This document shows, one piece after another, positions 34,323-42,301 of a stretch of 64,000 bases of DNA. Position numbers and translations under genes: made by a program. The stretch's first letter is position 1, and each line of letters starts with the position of its first letter. Origin of the DNA: Streptosporangium subroseum. Its GTDB lineage: Bacteria; Actinomycetota; Actinomycetes; Streptosporangiales; Streptosporangiaceae. Location: positions 1-64,000 of the forward strand of contig NZ_FZOD01000033.1 in NCBI RefSeq assembly GCF_900188345.1, read 5' to 3'. The notes under the pieces were generated by a model that had not been told where the DNA came from, searched no databases, and was given only the letters and a program-made list of their open reading frames with translations.

Positions 34323-34553
34323 GTGCCCAGTGACCACGAACGCGAGGCGTTGCACGAGATCCGACGCCGCCCGCCGGTCGAGGACCCGCGTGGAGGCCCG
34401 GGCACCGCGACACCCGCTCCGTCACCCCGCGACCATCCGGCCCGTCCCCCACGCGTGGTGCCGGCGGAATCCGGTTCCCGATTGAGAAGACCCTCGGGGT
34501 GCCGAGTGCGCCGAGCCCACGGAACCGAGGATGGACATCGGAGGGTGCAATGA
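34323..34553 (+). CDS. Small protein with DUF3040-like N-terminus, coupled to slipin
   Basis: GTG 34323 with GGGGAGG 6-7 bases upstream opens a 76-aa frame beginning VPSDHEREALHEIRRR then VEDPRG, similar in spacing to the N-terminus of DUF3040 proteins (SxhEqr.L.eIer.L..EDP). The two transmembrane helices normal for that family are missing; the rest is Pro/Arg-rich. Its TGA overlaps the slipin ATG (ATGA), so translation is coupled. It may be a shortened DUF3040 or only a leader. Confidence 0.5.
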   Translation: MPSDHEREALHEIRRRPPVEDPRGGPGTATPAPSPRDHPARPPRVVPAESGSRLRRPSGCRVRRAHGTEDGHRRVQ

Positions 34554-35581
34554 TCACCTATGCGCTGGTCGTGATCCTGACGCTGATCGCGATGTTGCTC
34601 GGGGCGGGCGTTCGGGTCGTCCAGCAGTTCGAGCGGGGCGTCGTCTTCCGCTTCGGGCAGGTGCGCAACGAGCTCCGCGGCCCCGGGCTCGCCCTGATCG
34701 TGCCGGTCATCGACCGCATGCAGAAGGTCAACCTGCAGATCGTCACCATGCCGGTGCCCGTCCAGGACGCCATCACCCGTGACAACGTGACGGTCCGCGT
34801 CGATGCCGTCATCTACTTCCGGGTCGTCGACCCGGTACGCGTGATCGTCAACGTCCAGGACTACGAGTCCGCCATTCGCCAGGTCGCGCTGGCCTCGCTG
34901 CGTTCGATCATCGGCAAGAGCGAGCTGGACGACCTGCTCTCCAACCGGGAACGGCTCAACCAGGGCCTGGAGCTGATGATCGACAGCCCCGCCGTGGGCT
35001 GGGGCGTGCACATCGACCGCGTCGAGATCAAGGACGTGTCACTTCCCGAGTCGATGAAACGGTCCATGTCACGGCAGGCCGAAGCCGAACGTGAACGGCG
35101 TTCCCGCGTCATCACCGCCGAGGGTGAGCTGCAGGCCTCCGAGAAGCTGGCCCAGGCCGCCGAGACCATGACCGCCCATCCCGCCGCGCTGCAACTGCGC
35201 CTGCTCCAGACCGTCGTCGAGGTCGCCGCCGAGAAGAACTCCACCCTCGTGCTGCCCTTCCCCGTCGAGCTGCTCCGCTTCCTGGAACGAGCGACGCCCC
35301 CCGAGATCGCGACCTCCTCCGAGGACGCGGCACTCCCCGAGTCCGACCAGCTCACCGAAACCGCGGCACCCGCCGAGATCGACCGGTCTGACGAGGCAGC
35401 GGCGCTCCCCGAGATCGACCAGCCCGGCGAGACGGCGGCGCTGCCCGAGGCCGAACCGGCCGCCTCGCGCTCCATCCCCGCGCCATCCGCGGATCTGCCG
35501 ATATCGCCGCCCGACCAGCGCCTCCCAGACCCGCACGTCCTCGACCGGACCGCGGCCGGCGACGCGCACGCCGAACGGTAG
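34550..35581 (+). CDS. Slipin (SPFH/stomatin-family membrane protein) with repeat-rich acidic tail
   Basis: A 343-aa protein: N-terminal transmembrane helix (2-20), SPFH domain (about 22-190; QQFERGVVFRFGQV, GLALIVPVIDRMQKVNLQI, QAEAERERRSRVI), coiled coil to about 235, then an unusual 100-residue tail of imperfect repeats (EDAALPESDQLTETAA, SDEAAALPEIDQPGETAA). Slipins organise membrane microdomains and usually pair with a NfeD protease partner, not present here. GGAGG 5 bases before ATG 34550. Tail repeats may vary in copy number. Confidence 0.92.
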   Translation: MITYALVVILTLIAMLLGAGVRVVQQFERGVVFRFGQVRNELRGPGLALIVPVIDRMQKVNLQIVTMPVPVQDAITRDNVTVRVDAVIYFRVVDPVRVIVNVQDYESAIRQVALASLRSIIGKSELDDLLSNRERLNQGLELMIDSPAVGWGVHIDRVEIKDVSLPESMKRSMSRQAEAERERRSRVITAEGELQASEKLAQAAETMTAHPAALQLRLLQTVVEVAAEKNSTLVLPFPVELLRFLERATPPEIATSSEDAALPESDQLTETAAPAEIDRSDEAAALPEIDQPGETAALPEAEPAASRSIPAPSADLPISPPDQRLPDPHVLDRTAAGDAHAER

Positions 35582-35587
35582 GTCAAA

Positions 35588-35632
35588 CGCCGGCCCCGCC
35601 TCATCTCCCCACGAAGATGAGGCGGGCCGGCG
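35588..35632. terminator. Bidirectional terminator between slipin and anmK
   Basis: CGCCGGCCCCGCCTCATCT pairs with AGATGAGGCGGGCCGGCG around an 8-base loop (one bulged G). It overlaps the last codons of anmK, whose stop is at 35601, and serves both convergent genes. Confidence 0.85.
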
Positions 35633-36737
35633 CGTCCTGGAGGGCCGGGGGCAGCGTCAGCGGGCCCCGGCCAGGGGTGATCGTGCCGAGTATGCGCGGT
35701 CCTGACGCGCCCGTACAGCCGGCAACCGTGGCGGGCAGCCCGTGGGCCGTCAGCCAGCCGAAGAGCGAGAAGGCGATCGCCTCCTTGGCGTCGGCGGGAA
35801 CACCGAGCTCGTCGCTCGGCAGGATCCGCGCCTCCGGGGCCCGCTTGCACAGCATGTCGATCAGGACCGGATTCCGCACCCCGCCTCCCGAGACCACCAC
35901 GGTCTCGAGCCGGTGCCTGCGGATCTCCATGGCCACGGTCTCGGCGGTGAGCGCGGTCAGCGTCGCCAGCAGATCGGGCAGGGCCAGTCCGTACGGCGAG
36001 GCCGTCCTGGCCAGGTAGCCCGGGTGGAACAGCTCCTTTCCGGTGGTCTTCGGCGGGAGCTCGCGATAGTACGGCTCGGCCAGCAGATCGCGCAGCAACC
36101 CTTCGTGGATCTCCCCCGCCGCGGCGAGACGGCCGTTCTCGTCAAAGGATCCTCCCGTGGCGGCGGACACCGCCGCGTCCATCAACGCCGACGCCGGACC
36201 GGTGTCGTAGGCGATCCCGAGATCCCGCACGGTCAGGTTCGCGATCCCGCCCAGGTTGAGCGCGCCGCTCGCGCCGGGCAGCCCGGCCAGGAGCAGGAGG
36301 TCGAAATAGGAGACCAGCGGCGCGCCCTGACCTCCCGCGCTCACGTCCCGTACGCGCAGGTCCGAGACCACGGGTGCGCCGGTCCTCTCAGCGATCCAGG
36401 CGGGCTGGCCGAGCTGCAGGGTGCCCCGTACCCGGCCGTTCTCCACCCAGTGGAACAGCGTCTGCCCGTGCGAGCACACAAGATCGACCGGGCCGCACTG
36501 CTCGGCGGCGTCGGCGAACGCCTGGCCTATCAGGGTGTCGAGCCGGCAGACCTCGGCCATGTCGGTCGGGTTCGGTGGCAGCGCGGCGAGGATCCGCTCG
36601 CGCAGTTCCCGCTCGTACGGCCGCGTGCCGGTGTGCTCGACGACCCCCGTGAGCGCACCGTCGGCCATCGACCAGTCCACGGTCGCGCTGTCGATCCCGT
36701 CATGGGACGTCCCCGACATCAGCCCAAGCACCCGCAC
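35601..36737 (-). CDS. anmK: Anhydro-N-acetylmuramic acid kinase
   Basis: A 378-aa kinase that opens 1,6-anhydro-MurNAc and phosphorylates it to MurNAc-6-phosphate, a peptidoglycan-recycling step. The ATP loop is GLMSGTSHDGIDSA (5-18), SHGQTLFHW and GALNLGGIANLT are family motifs, and VVSGGGVRNP and the ending ASGPRILGTITPG complete it. Length is normal. It is followed on the same strand, upstream, by a GHL10 glycosidase and a transporter remnant, and NagZ is divergent, so this is a cell-wall recycling locus. MurQ, the usual next enzyme, is not in the window. Confidence 0.95.
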   Translation of the reverse strand: MRVLGLMSGTSHDGIDSATVDWSMADGALTGVVEHTGTRPYERELRERILAALPPNPTDMAEVCRLDTLIGQAFADAAEQCGPVDLVCSHGQTLFHWVENGRVRGTLQLGQPAWIAERTGAPVVSDLRVRDVSAGGQGAPLVSYFDLLLLAGLPGASGALNLGGIANLTVRDLGIAYDTGPASALMDAAVSAATGGSFDENGRLAAAGEIHEGLLRDLLAEPYYRELPPKTTGKELFHPGYLARTASPYGLALPDLLATLTALTAETVAMEIRRHRLETVVVSGGGVRNPVLIDMLCKRAPEARILPSDELGVPADAKEAIAFSLFGWLTAHGLPATVAGCTGASGPRILGTITPGRGPLTLPPALQDAPARLIFVGR

Positions 36738-36808
36738 GCTCTGTCCTTCCCCGATTTCCTCAACGCCTCCGAATTCTTAACAGATCACCGCGCGAGCGCT
36801 GCAGGGGG

Positions 36809-36837
36809 GTACGGCTCCCACCGGGCGGGAGCCGTAC
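36809..36837 (-). terminator. Intrinsic terminator after the GHL10 gene
   Basis: GTACGGCTCCC and GGGAGCCGTAC form a perfect 11-bp stem with a 7-base loop between the GHL10 stop and the anmK start. Confidence 0.8.
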
Positions 36838-36858
36838 GAGACGTTCAACCGGAGGTCG

Positions 36859-38445
36859 TCACCGCGCGTGGCGCCCGATGCTCGGCGGGCTCTGGCGCCC
36901 TGGCCGGTCCACGGCGATCACGTAGTAGTAGGCCCCCTTGGCGCCCGCGGGATCCACCCACCGTACGTGACGGTCGGCGGGAACGACCGCGACCAGGTGC
37001 CGGGCGTCGGTGAAGTCCGCCGGTCTGGCGCGCCGGTCGAGCCGGAAGATCGCGTACTGGAACGGAAGCTCCTTGCCGGTGGCCAGGACGCGCAGCTCGA
37101 TGCCTCCGTCCACCCGGCGCGCCCGCAGGAGCACCGGGCGGAGCGGGGCCCGGCCCTTGGCGAGCCTGGGCAGCAACGGGCTCAGCGCGGGGCGGGTGTA
37201 GTGATCGGCCACGACGGCGCTGATCGACCCGAGCCGGTCATCGCGCACGTCGCCGGAGTTGTACCAGATGTCGCCGCCGACCTGCGGGTGATCCCGGTTG
37301 AGGCTCAGGTGCCTGGTGAGCTGGTCGGGCTGGAACCACTCGACGGGCTGCCCCGCGACCCCCGCCTTGTAGGCCGCCTGACCGATCCAGAGCTGCGTGC
37401 CGGTGCCCGCCGCCACCTCGGACCACCAGGGGACCAGTTTGGCGTAGTCGGCGTTGGACTGGCCGATGTACCAGTAGAGCTGCGGCGCGATGTAGTCCAG
37501 CCAGCCCTTCTTGACCCAGCCCCGGGTGTCGGCGTGCAGGTTGTCGTAGGACTGGCCGCCGCTCGTCTCCGAGCCGAGGGGGTCGGTGGCCTTGTTGCGC
37601 CAGATGCCGGACGGGCTGATGCCCCAGGCGATCTCCGGCTTGGCCCGCCGTACGCGCCGCTGCATCTCCCGCACGAGCAGGTCCACGTTGTCGCGCCGCC
37701 AGGCCGCGAGGTCGGGGAATCCCCCGCCGTGCTCGGCGTATGCGGCGCTGTCGTCGAAGTCCGGGGTGTTGACCGGGTAGAAGTAGTCGTCGAAGTGCAG
37801 GCCGTCGATGTCGTATCTGGTGACCGCGTCCATCATCGCGTCCTGCACGAACGCGCGGACCTCGGGCATGCCCGGGTTGTAGTACAGCTTGCCGCCGTAG
37901 GCGACGATCCAGTCGGGGTGCCTGCGGCCCGGATGGTCGGGATGCAGCTTCGCGGGATCGGCCTGCATGGACACGCGGTAGGGGTTGAACCACGCATGGA
38001 AGGCCAGACCCCGCCGGTGCGTCTCCCCGACCATGAACGCCAGCGGGTCGTAGCCGGGATCCTGGCCCTGGACGCCGGTCAGATACTGCGACCAGGGTTC
38101 GTACGGCGAGGGCCAGAAGGCGTCGGCGGTCGGCCGGACCTGGACGAACACGGCGTTCAGCCCGCGGGCCCGCGCCAGGTCCAGCCAAGCGAGATACTCG
38201 GCCTTCTGCTGGTCCGCGGTCAGCCCCGTCCTGGACGGCCAGTTGATGTTGACGACCGAGGCGATCCACATTCCGCGCATCTGCCGCAGCGGCTGCACGT
38301 ACTCGGCCGGAGCGGAGGCGGGGAAGGTGGTGCCGGCGGTCGAGGCGGAGGCGGGGGTCGAGGCGAGGACGGGCAGGGACGCTGTGGTCGCCGCGGCGGC
38401 GAGGGTGAGGCCGCGCAGGACGGTGCGCCGGTCGGGTGAGCTCAT
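36859..38445 (-). CDS. Exported glycoside hydrolase-like protein (GHL10, DUF187/YngK type) with Tat-like signal
   Basis: A 528-aa secreted protein. The twin-arginine-type signal peptide (DRRTVLRGLTLAAAATTAS, cleavage near residue 35) precedes a GHL10 TIM barrel (MRGMWIASVVNINWPS, VQVRPTADAFWPS, FHAWFNPYRV, YDIDGLHFDDYFYP, APQLYWYIGQ) and a C-terminal fibronectin-like domain. Acidic residues in LHFDDYFYP and SPSGIWR fit the active site. Family members cleave cell-wall or related glycans. Its start is 20 bases downstream of the remnant of an ABC sugar permease, so it was probably the end of a transporter operon. Confidence 0.9.
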   Translation of the reverse strand: MSSPDRRTVLRGLTLAAAATTASLPVLASTPASASTAGTTFPASAPAEYVQPLRQMRGMWIASVVNINWPSRTGLTADQQKAEYLAWLDLARARGLNAVFVQVRPTADAFWPSPYEPWSQYLTGVQGQDPGYDPLAFMVGETHRRGLAFHAWFNPYRVSMQADPAKLHPDHPGRRHPDWIVAYGGKLYYNPGMPEVRAFVQDAMMDAVTRYDIDGLHFDDYFYPVNTPDFDDSAAYAEHGGGFPDLAAWRRDNVDLLVREMQRRVRRAKPEIAWGISPSGIWRNKATDPLGSETSGGQSYDNLHADTRGWVKKGWLDYIAPQLYWYIGQSNADYAKLVPWWSEVAAGTGTQLWIGQAAYKAGVAGQPVEWFQPDQLTRHLSLNRDHPQVGGDIWYNSGDVRDDRLGSISAVVADHYTRPALSPLLPRLAKGRAPLRPVLLRARRVDGGIELRVLATGKELPFQYAIFRLDRRARPADFTDARHLVAVVPADRHVRWVDPAGAKGAYYYVIAVDRPGRQSPPSIGRHAR

Positions 38446-38464
38446 GCGGACTCCAAGGAGGTGT

Positions 38465-38542
38465 TCAGCTCCTGGCGGTTCCGGCCATGAGGCCGCGGGC
38501 CAGGCGCCGTTGGACGAACACGAAGCTGATCACGGAGGTCTC
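38465..38542 (-). pseudogene. C-terminal remnant of an ABC sugar permease (CUT1 family)
   Basis: The minus strand ends a frame with SFVFVQRRLARGLMAG, then TARS and TGA (38465-38467). This is the conserved last stretch of CUT1 sugar permeases (vFlFlQRrlv.GLtaGAvKg). Upstream of about 25 codons the frame runs into the nagZ promoter, with no start, no transmembrane helices and no EAA loop. The rest of the permease, its partner and the binding protein are gone. A transporter deletion between this point and nagZ explains the arrangement. Confidence 0.72.
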
Positions 38543-38550
38543 GATCGCGA

Positions 38551-38602
38551 CAATGACAGAAAGCTACTTTCAAAGCAATTATGATGAAATAAATTGTCAT
38601 TG
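38551..38602 (+). promoter_or_regulatory. nagZ promoter with nested inverted repeats
   Basis: CAATGACA (38551-38558) and TGTCATTG (38595-38602) form an outer inverted repeat; GAAAG-CTA-CTTTC (38559-38571) lies inside. CTTTCA (38567-38572), 17 bases and TAAATT (38590-38595) could be the promoter; a second -10 candidate, TATGAT, is at 38580-38585. The sequence is the most AT-rich nearby. The RpiR regulator downstream is the likely binding protein. Confidence 0.55.
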
Positions 38603-38646
38603 ATGTGTGACCTGATCCGAGACGCTTCCAGCGAGAAGGTGGCCGT

Positions 38647-40131
38647 ATGCCCCATAGCAGCCCCGACCTGGCCCGGCTGGCCATGACCGTGCTCCAGCCA
38701 GGCTTCGATGGCACCGTACCCCCCGGCTGGCTGCTCCGGGCCCTCTCCGAAGGCCTCGGCGGGACCGTTCTGTTCGCACGCAACCTCACCGGCCCCGCGC
38801 AGACGGCCGAACTCGTCGCCCGGCTGCGCGAGGAGAATCCGGCCGTGGTGGTCGCGGCGGACGAGGAGGGCGGGTCGGTCACCCGGCTGCAGGCCTCGAC
38901 GGGCAGTTTCTGGCCGGGCAACCGGGCGCTCGGCGTGGTCGACGACGTGGAACGCACCAAGCGGATCTCCCGGGAGATCGGCCGGCTCCTCGCCGCGGCC
39001 GACATCACCCTGGACTACGCCCCCGTGGCCGACGTCAACGCCAACCCGGCCAATCCGGTGATCGGCATCCGCTCCTTCGGCCCCGACCCCGAGCTCGTCT
39101 CCCGGCAGACAGCCGCCTGGGTCACCGGGCTGCAGGGCGCGGGGGTGGCCGCCTGCGCCAAGCACTTCCCCGGCCACGGCGACACCGTCACCGACTCCCA
39201 CCACGCGCTGCCGACCGTGCACGCCTCCCTCGATCTTCTCCGGGAGCGTGACCTGCCGCCCTTCCGCGCCGCGGTGAACGCCGGGGTCCAGGCCGTGATG
39301 TGCGGCCACCTGCTGGTGCCCGCACTCGATCCCGACAATCCCGCCACGCTGAGCAGGAAGATCATGACCGGTCTGCTCCGCGAGGAGCTGGGCTTCGAGG
39401 GCATGCTGGTCACCGACGCCATCGAGATGGGCGCCGTCGCCGCCCTCCACCCGCCCGGGGAGATCGCGGTCCGCGCGCTGGTCGCGGGCGCGGACGCGAT
39501 CTGCGCCGGCATCACCTCCCCCGACGGGGAGACCGTCCGGGAACTGCGCGACGCGATCGTGGAGGCCGTACACGACGGAAGACTGGCCGAGGACCGGCTG
39601 GCCGAGGCGGCGGCTCGGGTGCTCGCCCTGGCCGGCTGGTACGGCGCGAACGCCGCCACGCGAAAAGCAGACTCCGGCGGGGAGGGCGACGACGTCGGCC
39701 TGGAGGTGGCCCTCGCGGCCATGCGCGTGGTCGTCGCCGACGGTCACGGACCCTGCCTCTCACGGCCGCCGCTGGTCGTGGACATCGCCCCGCGGCTGAG
39801 CCGGGCGGTCGATCCCGACACCCTGACCGGCGTGGCCGGAGCCCTGGCCGAGCTGTTGCCGGGCACCACCGCGTGCACCGTCACCCCCGAGACGGCGGAG
39901 TTTCCCGACCTCGGCGATCACGAGCGCCCGCTCGTGCTGGTGGCGCACGACGCTCAGCGCCGGCCGTGGGTCCGGGATCTTCTGGCCCAGGCCGTACGGC
40001 TGCGCCCCGACGCCATCGTGGTCGAGACCGGGCTTCCCGGCGAGCCCACTGGAGCCGTATACGTCACAACAAATGGCATTTCCAGGGCATCAGCCCGTGC
40101 CGTTGCCCAATGGCTGACCAAGGGCCAATAA
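38647..40131 (+). CDS. nagZ: Beta-N-acetylhexosaminidase, GH3 (NagZ-like)
   Basis: A 494-aa GH3 enzyme that would release GlcNAc from GlcNAc-anhydroMurNAc peptides. The signature KHFPGHGD (172-179) with the DSH loop (183-185) is the NagZ-specific acid/base segment, and the nucleophile is Asp257 in VTDAIEMGA. A second a/b domain (residues about 340-494) follows, as in actinobacterial and Bacillus-type forms; there is no signal peptide, so it is cytoplasmic. GAGAAGG lies before ATG 38647. RpiR regulator follows 26 bases later. Confidence 0.93.
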   Translation: MPHSSPDLARLAMTVLQPGFDGTVPPGWLLRALSEGLGGTVLFARNLTGPAQTAELVARLREENPAVVVAADEEGGSVTRLQASTGSFWPGNRALGVVDDVERTKRISREIGRLLAAADITLDYAPVADVNANPANPVIGIRSFGPDPELVSRQTAAWVTGLQGAGVAACAKHFPGHGDTVTDSHHALPTVHASLDLLRERDLPPFRAAVNAGVQAVMCGHLLVPALDPDNPATLSRKIMTGLLREELGFEGMLVTDAIEMGAVAALHPPGEIAVRALVAGADAICAGITSPDGETVRELRDAIVEAVHDGRLAEDRLAEAAARVLALAGWYGANAATRKADSGGEGDDVGLEVALAAMRVVVADGHGPCLSRPPLVVDIAPRLSRAVDPDTLTGVAGALAELLPGTTACTVTPETAEFPDLGDHERPLVLVAHDAQRRPWVRDLLAQAVRLRPDAIVVETGLPGEPTGAVYVTTNGISRASARAVAQWLTKGQ

Positions 40132-40157
40132 GGTAACCCCCGACACGAAAGGCACGC

Positions 40158-41090
40158 ATGAACGACCACGACGGCCCCACCCCCGGAAACCTGGTCGCGA
40201 CGGTAAGGGCTGTCCTACCCTCGCTCACCCCCGCCGCCCAGGGCATCGCCCGTCTGATCCTGAACGACCCCGGCATGGTGGCTCGCAGCACCATCACCGA
40301 GTTCAGCGCGGTCTCCGGGACGAGCGAGGCCACGATCGTGCGCACCGCCAGGGCACTGGGCTTCGCCGGTTACTCCCAGCTGCGCTTCGCCCTGGCCGCC
40401 GTGGTGGCCAGGGATGAGCCCGAACGGCTGGTCCCCGGCGATCTGGGGCCCGACGACCCGCTCACCGACGTGATCGCGAAGGTGACCCGAGCCGAGTCCG
40501 AGGCGCTGGCCGACACCGCGGCGCAGCTCAACCCCGACCGGCTGGGCGCCGTGGTGGAGGCCATGGCCGCCGCCCGCAAGGTAGACGTCTACGGCGTCGG
40601 CGCCTCCGGCCTCGTCGCGGTCGACATGGCACAGAAACTGATGCGGATCGGCCTGTCCAGCCACGCCTTCACCGACGCCCACCTCGCGCTCACCAGCGCC
40701 GCGCTGGTACGGCCAGGCGACGTCACGGTGGGGGTGAGCTGCACCGGCGAGACCCCCGACGTGCTCGGACCGATGCGCCTCGCGGGCAAGGCCGGAGCCA
40801 CCACCGTGGCCATCACCAACAACCCCCGCTCCTCCCTGGCCGAACTCGCCGACCACGTCCTCGTCTCCGCCGGCCGGGAAACGGCCTTCCGGCCGGGCGC
40901 GCTGGCCAGCCGCATCAGCCAGCTCCTGATCGTCGACTGCATCTTCGTCGGCATCGCCCAGCGCACCTTCGCCACCTCCGACGCGGCCTTACGGGCCACC
41001 CGAGACGCCCTCGACGAATTCCTGACGGACACCCGCCGCCGCAACAAGGTCACCCAGAACCATGACCGCGCGGAGCCCCGCACAGGCTGA
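40158..41090 (+). CDS. RpiR-family regulator with SIS domain (MurR-like)
   Basis: A 310-aa protein: N-terminal HTH_6 (residues about 15-85; SLTPAAQGIARLILNDPGMV, EATIVRTARALGFAGYSQLR) and a C-terminal SIS domain (about 125-270; DVYGVGASGLVAVDMAQKL, GDVTVGVSCTGETPDVLG, AITNNPRSSLAELADHVL) that senses a phosphosugar. Directly after nagZ, it probably controls the locus in response to MurNAc-6-P or GlcNAc-6-P. Family MurR regulators are known to do this. Confidence 0.93.
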   Translation: MNDHDGPTPGNLVATVRAVLPSLTPAAQGIARLILNDPGMVARSTITEFSAVSGTSEATIVRTARALGFAGYSQLRFALAAVVARDEPERLVPGDLGPDDPLTDVIAKVTRAESEALADTAAQLNPDRLGAVVEAMAAARKVDVYGVGASGLVAVDMAQKLMRIGLSSHAFTDAHLALTSAALVRPGDVTVGVSCTGETPDVLGPMRLAGKAGATTVAITNNPRSSLAELADHVLVSAGRETAFRPGALASRISQLLIVDCIFVGIAQRTFATSDAALRATRDALDEFLTDTRRRNKVTQNHDRAEPRTG

Positions 41091-41274
41091 CCACCGATGG
41101 CGGCTCCCCTCTCACCGGCCATAACCTCCGCCGTGTCCTGGCATTTTTCCCATCGGACTTCTAATCCGCAGTCTGTTCCTCGTCATCAGCTGGAGGGGAG
41201 ATTAGGCCGTGCCACTCGCGTGCCAGTAAGGCCGGGGAACAGGGGGGAATCACGGGTAATCGGAGCCCTCCCTC

Positions 41275-41363
41275 GCAGGTCAGCCCTTCCCCAGTTCAGA
41301 GGTCAAGCTCGTTAGAGACTTCCCAAGCTGAAAGCGCGGGTTCGATTCCGGTCACCTGCTCCA
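41275..41363 (+). pseudogene. Degenerate tRNA-Gly(CCC)-like sequence, possible att scar
   Basis: The 3' half closely resembles actinobacterial tRNA-Gly(CCC): anticodon loop CTTCCCAAGC (about 41319-41328), GGTTCGATTCC T-loop region (41338-41348), and acceptor CACCTGC followed by TCCA (41353-41363). The 5' half begins GCAGGT, pairing with ACCTGC, but the D-arm is about 15 bases too long, and neither the anticodon stem nor the T stem pairs fully. It is not a working tRNA. tRNA 3' ends are typical integration sites, so this may mark a lost or decayed integrative element. Confidence 0.6.
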
Positions 41364-41458
41364 AGCGCGAAGGCCCATGTCAGCACATGGTCCTAAATCA
41401 GGCTTTCATTGTTTCTGGAGCCGTTTCGAGCTTCCGCGCGACTGCATCGACATCAAGA

Positions 41459-41755
41459 TCAAAAGCGCGACACGGTAAGAGTCCAACGCTTACCAACAGC
41501 AGCCAGCAGGGTCACGCCACCCGCCGCGATCAGCACGATCGCCGGAATCCTCACCAGGTTTCGTACGTCCTCGCAGGAGTCCATCTGCTCCAACTGTCTA
41601 GCGTACGAGAGGGAGTCCGTTTCGTCCTCGGACAGCGAGATTCCTTTGAACGCCGAGCCGCATCGCTCCCCTTGCTCGGTGACAGGAAGTATGCCAGCGA
41701 GAACCCCCGAACCGATCAGCAGGAAAGCAACAAACGCGATCGCCTTCGCAGACAT
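41459..41755 (-). CDS. Small membrane protein with two helices and paired cysteines
   Basis: A 98-aa protein: transmembrane helices about 5-24 and 70-88 flank an external loop with two Cys (ERCGSAFKG and MDSCEDVRN) likely to form a disulfide. This layout recurs in small actinobacterial proteins of unknown function. GAGGG lies 6 bases before ATG 41755. Codon use is less GC-biased than that of its neighbours, in keeping with the scarred surroundings. Confidence 0.72.
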   Translation of the reverse strand: MSAKAIAFVAFLLIGSGVLAGILPVTEQGERCGSAFKGISLSEDETDSLSYARQLEQMDSCEDVRNLVRIPAIVLIAAGGVTLLAAVGKRWTLTVSRF

Positions 41756-41928
41756 GCACAGCCCTCACTACGCTAGGTCCGATCCATGAAAGGATCATCC
41801 CATGTCGCTATAAGGCTCAGTAAGTGTTGGTCACCTTCAGCGGGTCGAGCACGTACGGCGTACGTGCCGGTCGCCCCGGCCCGCACCGGAGAACCACGTG
41901 TCGATGCCGCCTGAAAACTGACCCTGAG

Positions 41929-42198
41929 GGGGAGGACAACCGCCGGGCGGTCGCGGCCGCAGCGCTCTACACCGCCCGGCAACGCGGTTACCTCGCCGGC
42001 GCGGCAACCGTCCCGGGCATGCGCAACCGTGGCTGCCAGAGCGCCCTGATCCAACAGCGCCTCCACGACGCCGCCGATACTTCCCCGTACGTGGTCGTCA
42101 CGACCGCGTTCGGGTCGCCGAGCCAAGCCAACCTGCAACGCCTCGGATTCACGATCACCCACACCCGAACTCTCTGGCGACCACTGCAACACGACTGA
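41929..42198 (+). pseudogene. C-terminal fragment of a GNAT acetyltransferase
   Basis: The residues GYLAGAATVPGMRNRGCQ, ALIQQRLHDAA, VVVTTAFGSPSQ and NLQRLGFTITHTRTLW match the acetyl-CoA loop and C-terminus of GNAT proteins (L.gaaT.P.hRgrG.q.aLl..R...A...G...avt.a.pgs.S..N..r.GF...ytr). The N-terminal half is absent, and no plausible start precedes the homology. It is a decayed gene in the scarred region after the tRNA-like sequence. Confidence 0.72.
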
Positions 42199-42301
42199 GT
42201 CACCCACCATTGCCTTCCTCACTCACCGACCCGGCAACCCTGTAGTCTCGCCCAGCCAGATCGAACCGTCCGGACCCGTTTAGGTGAGTGCGGAGGCCTC
42301 G

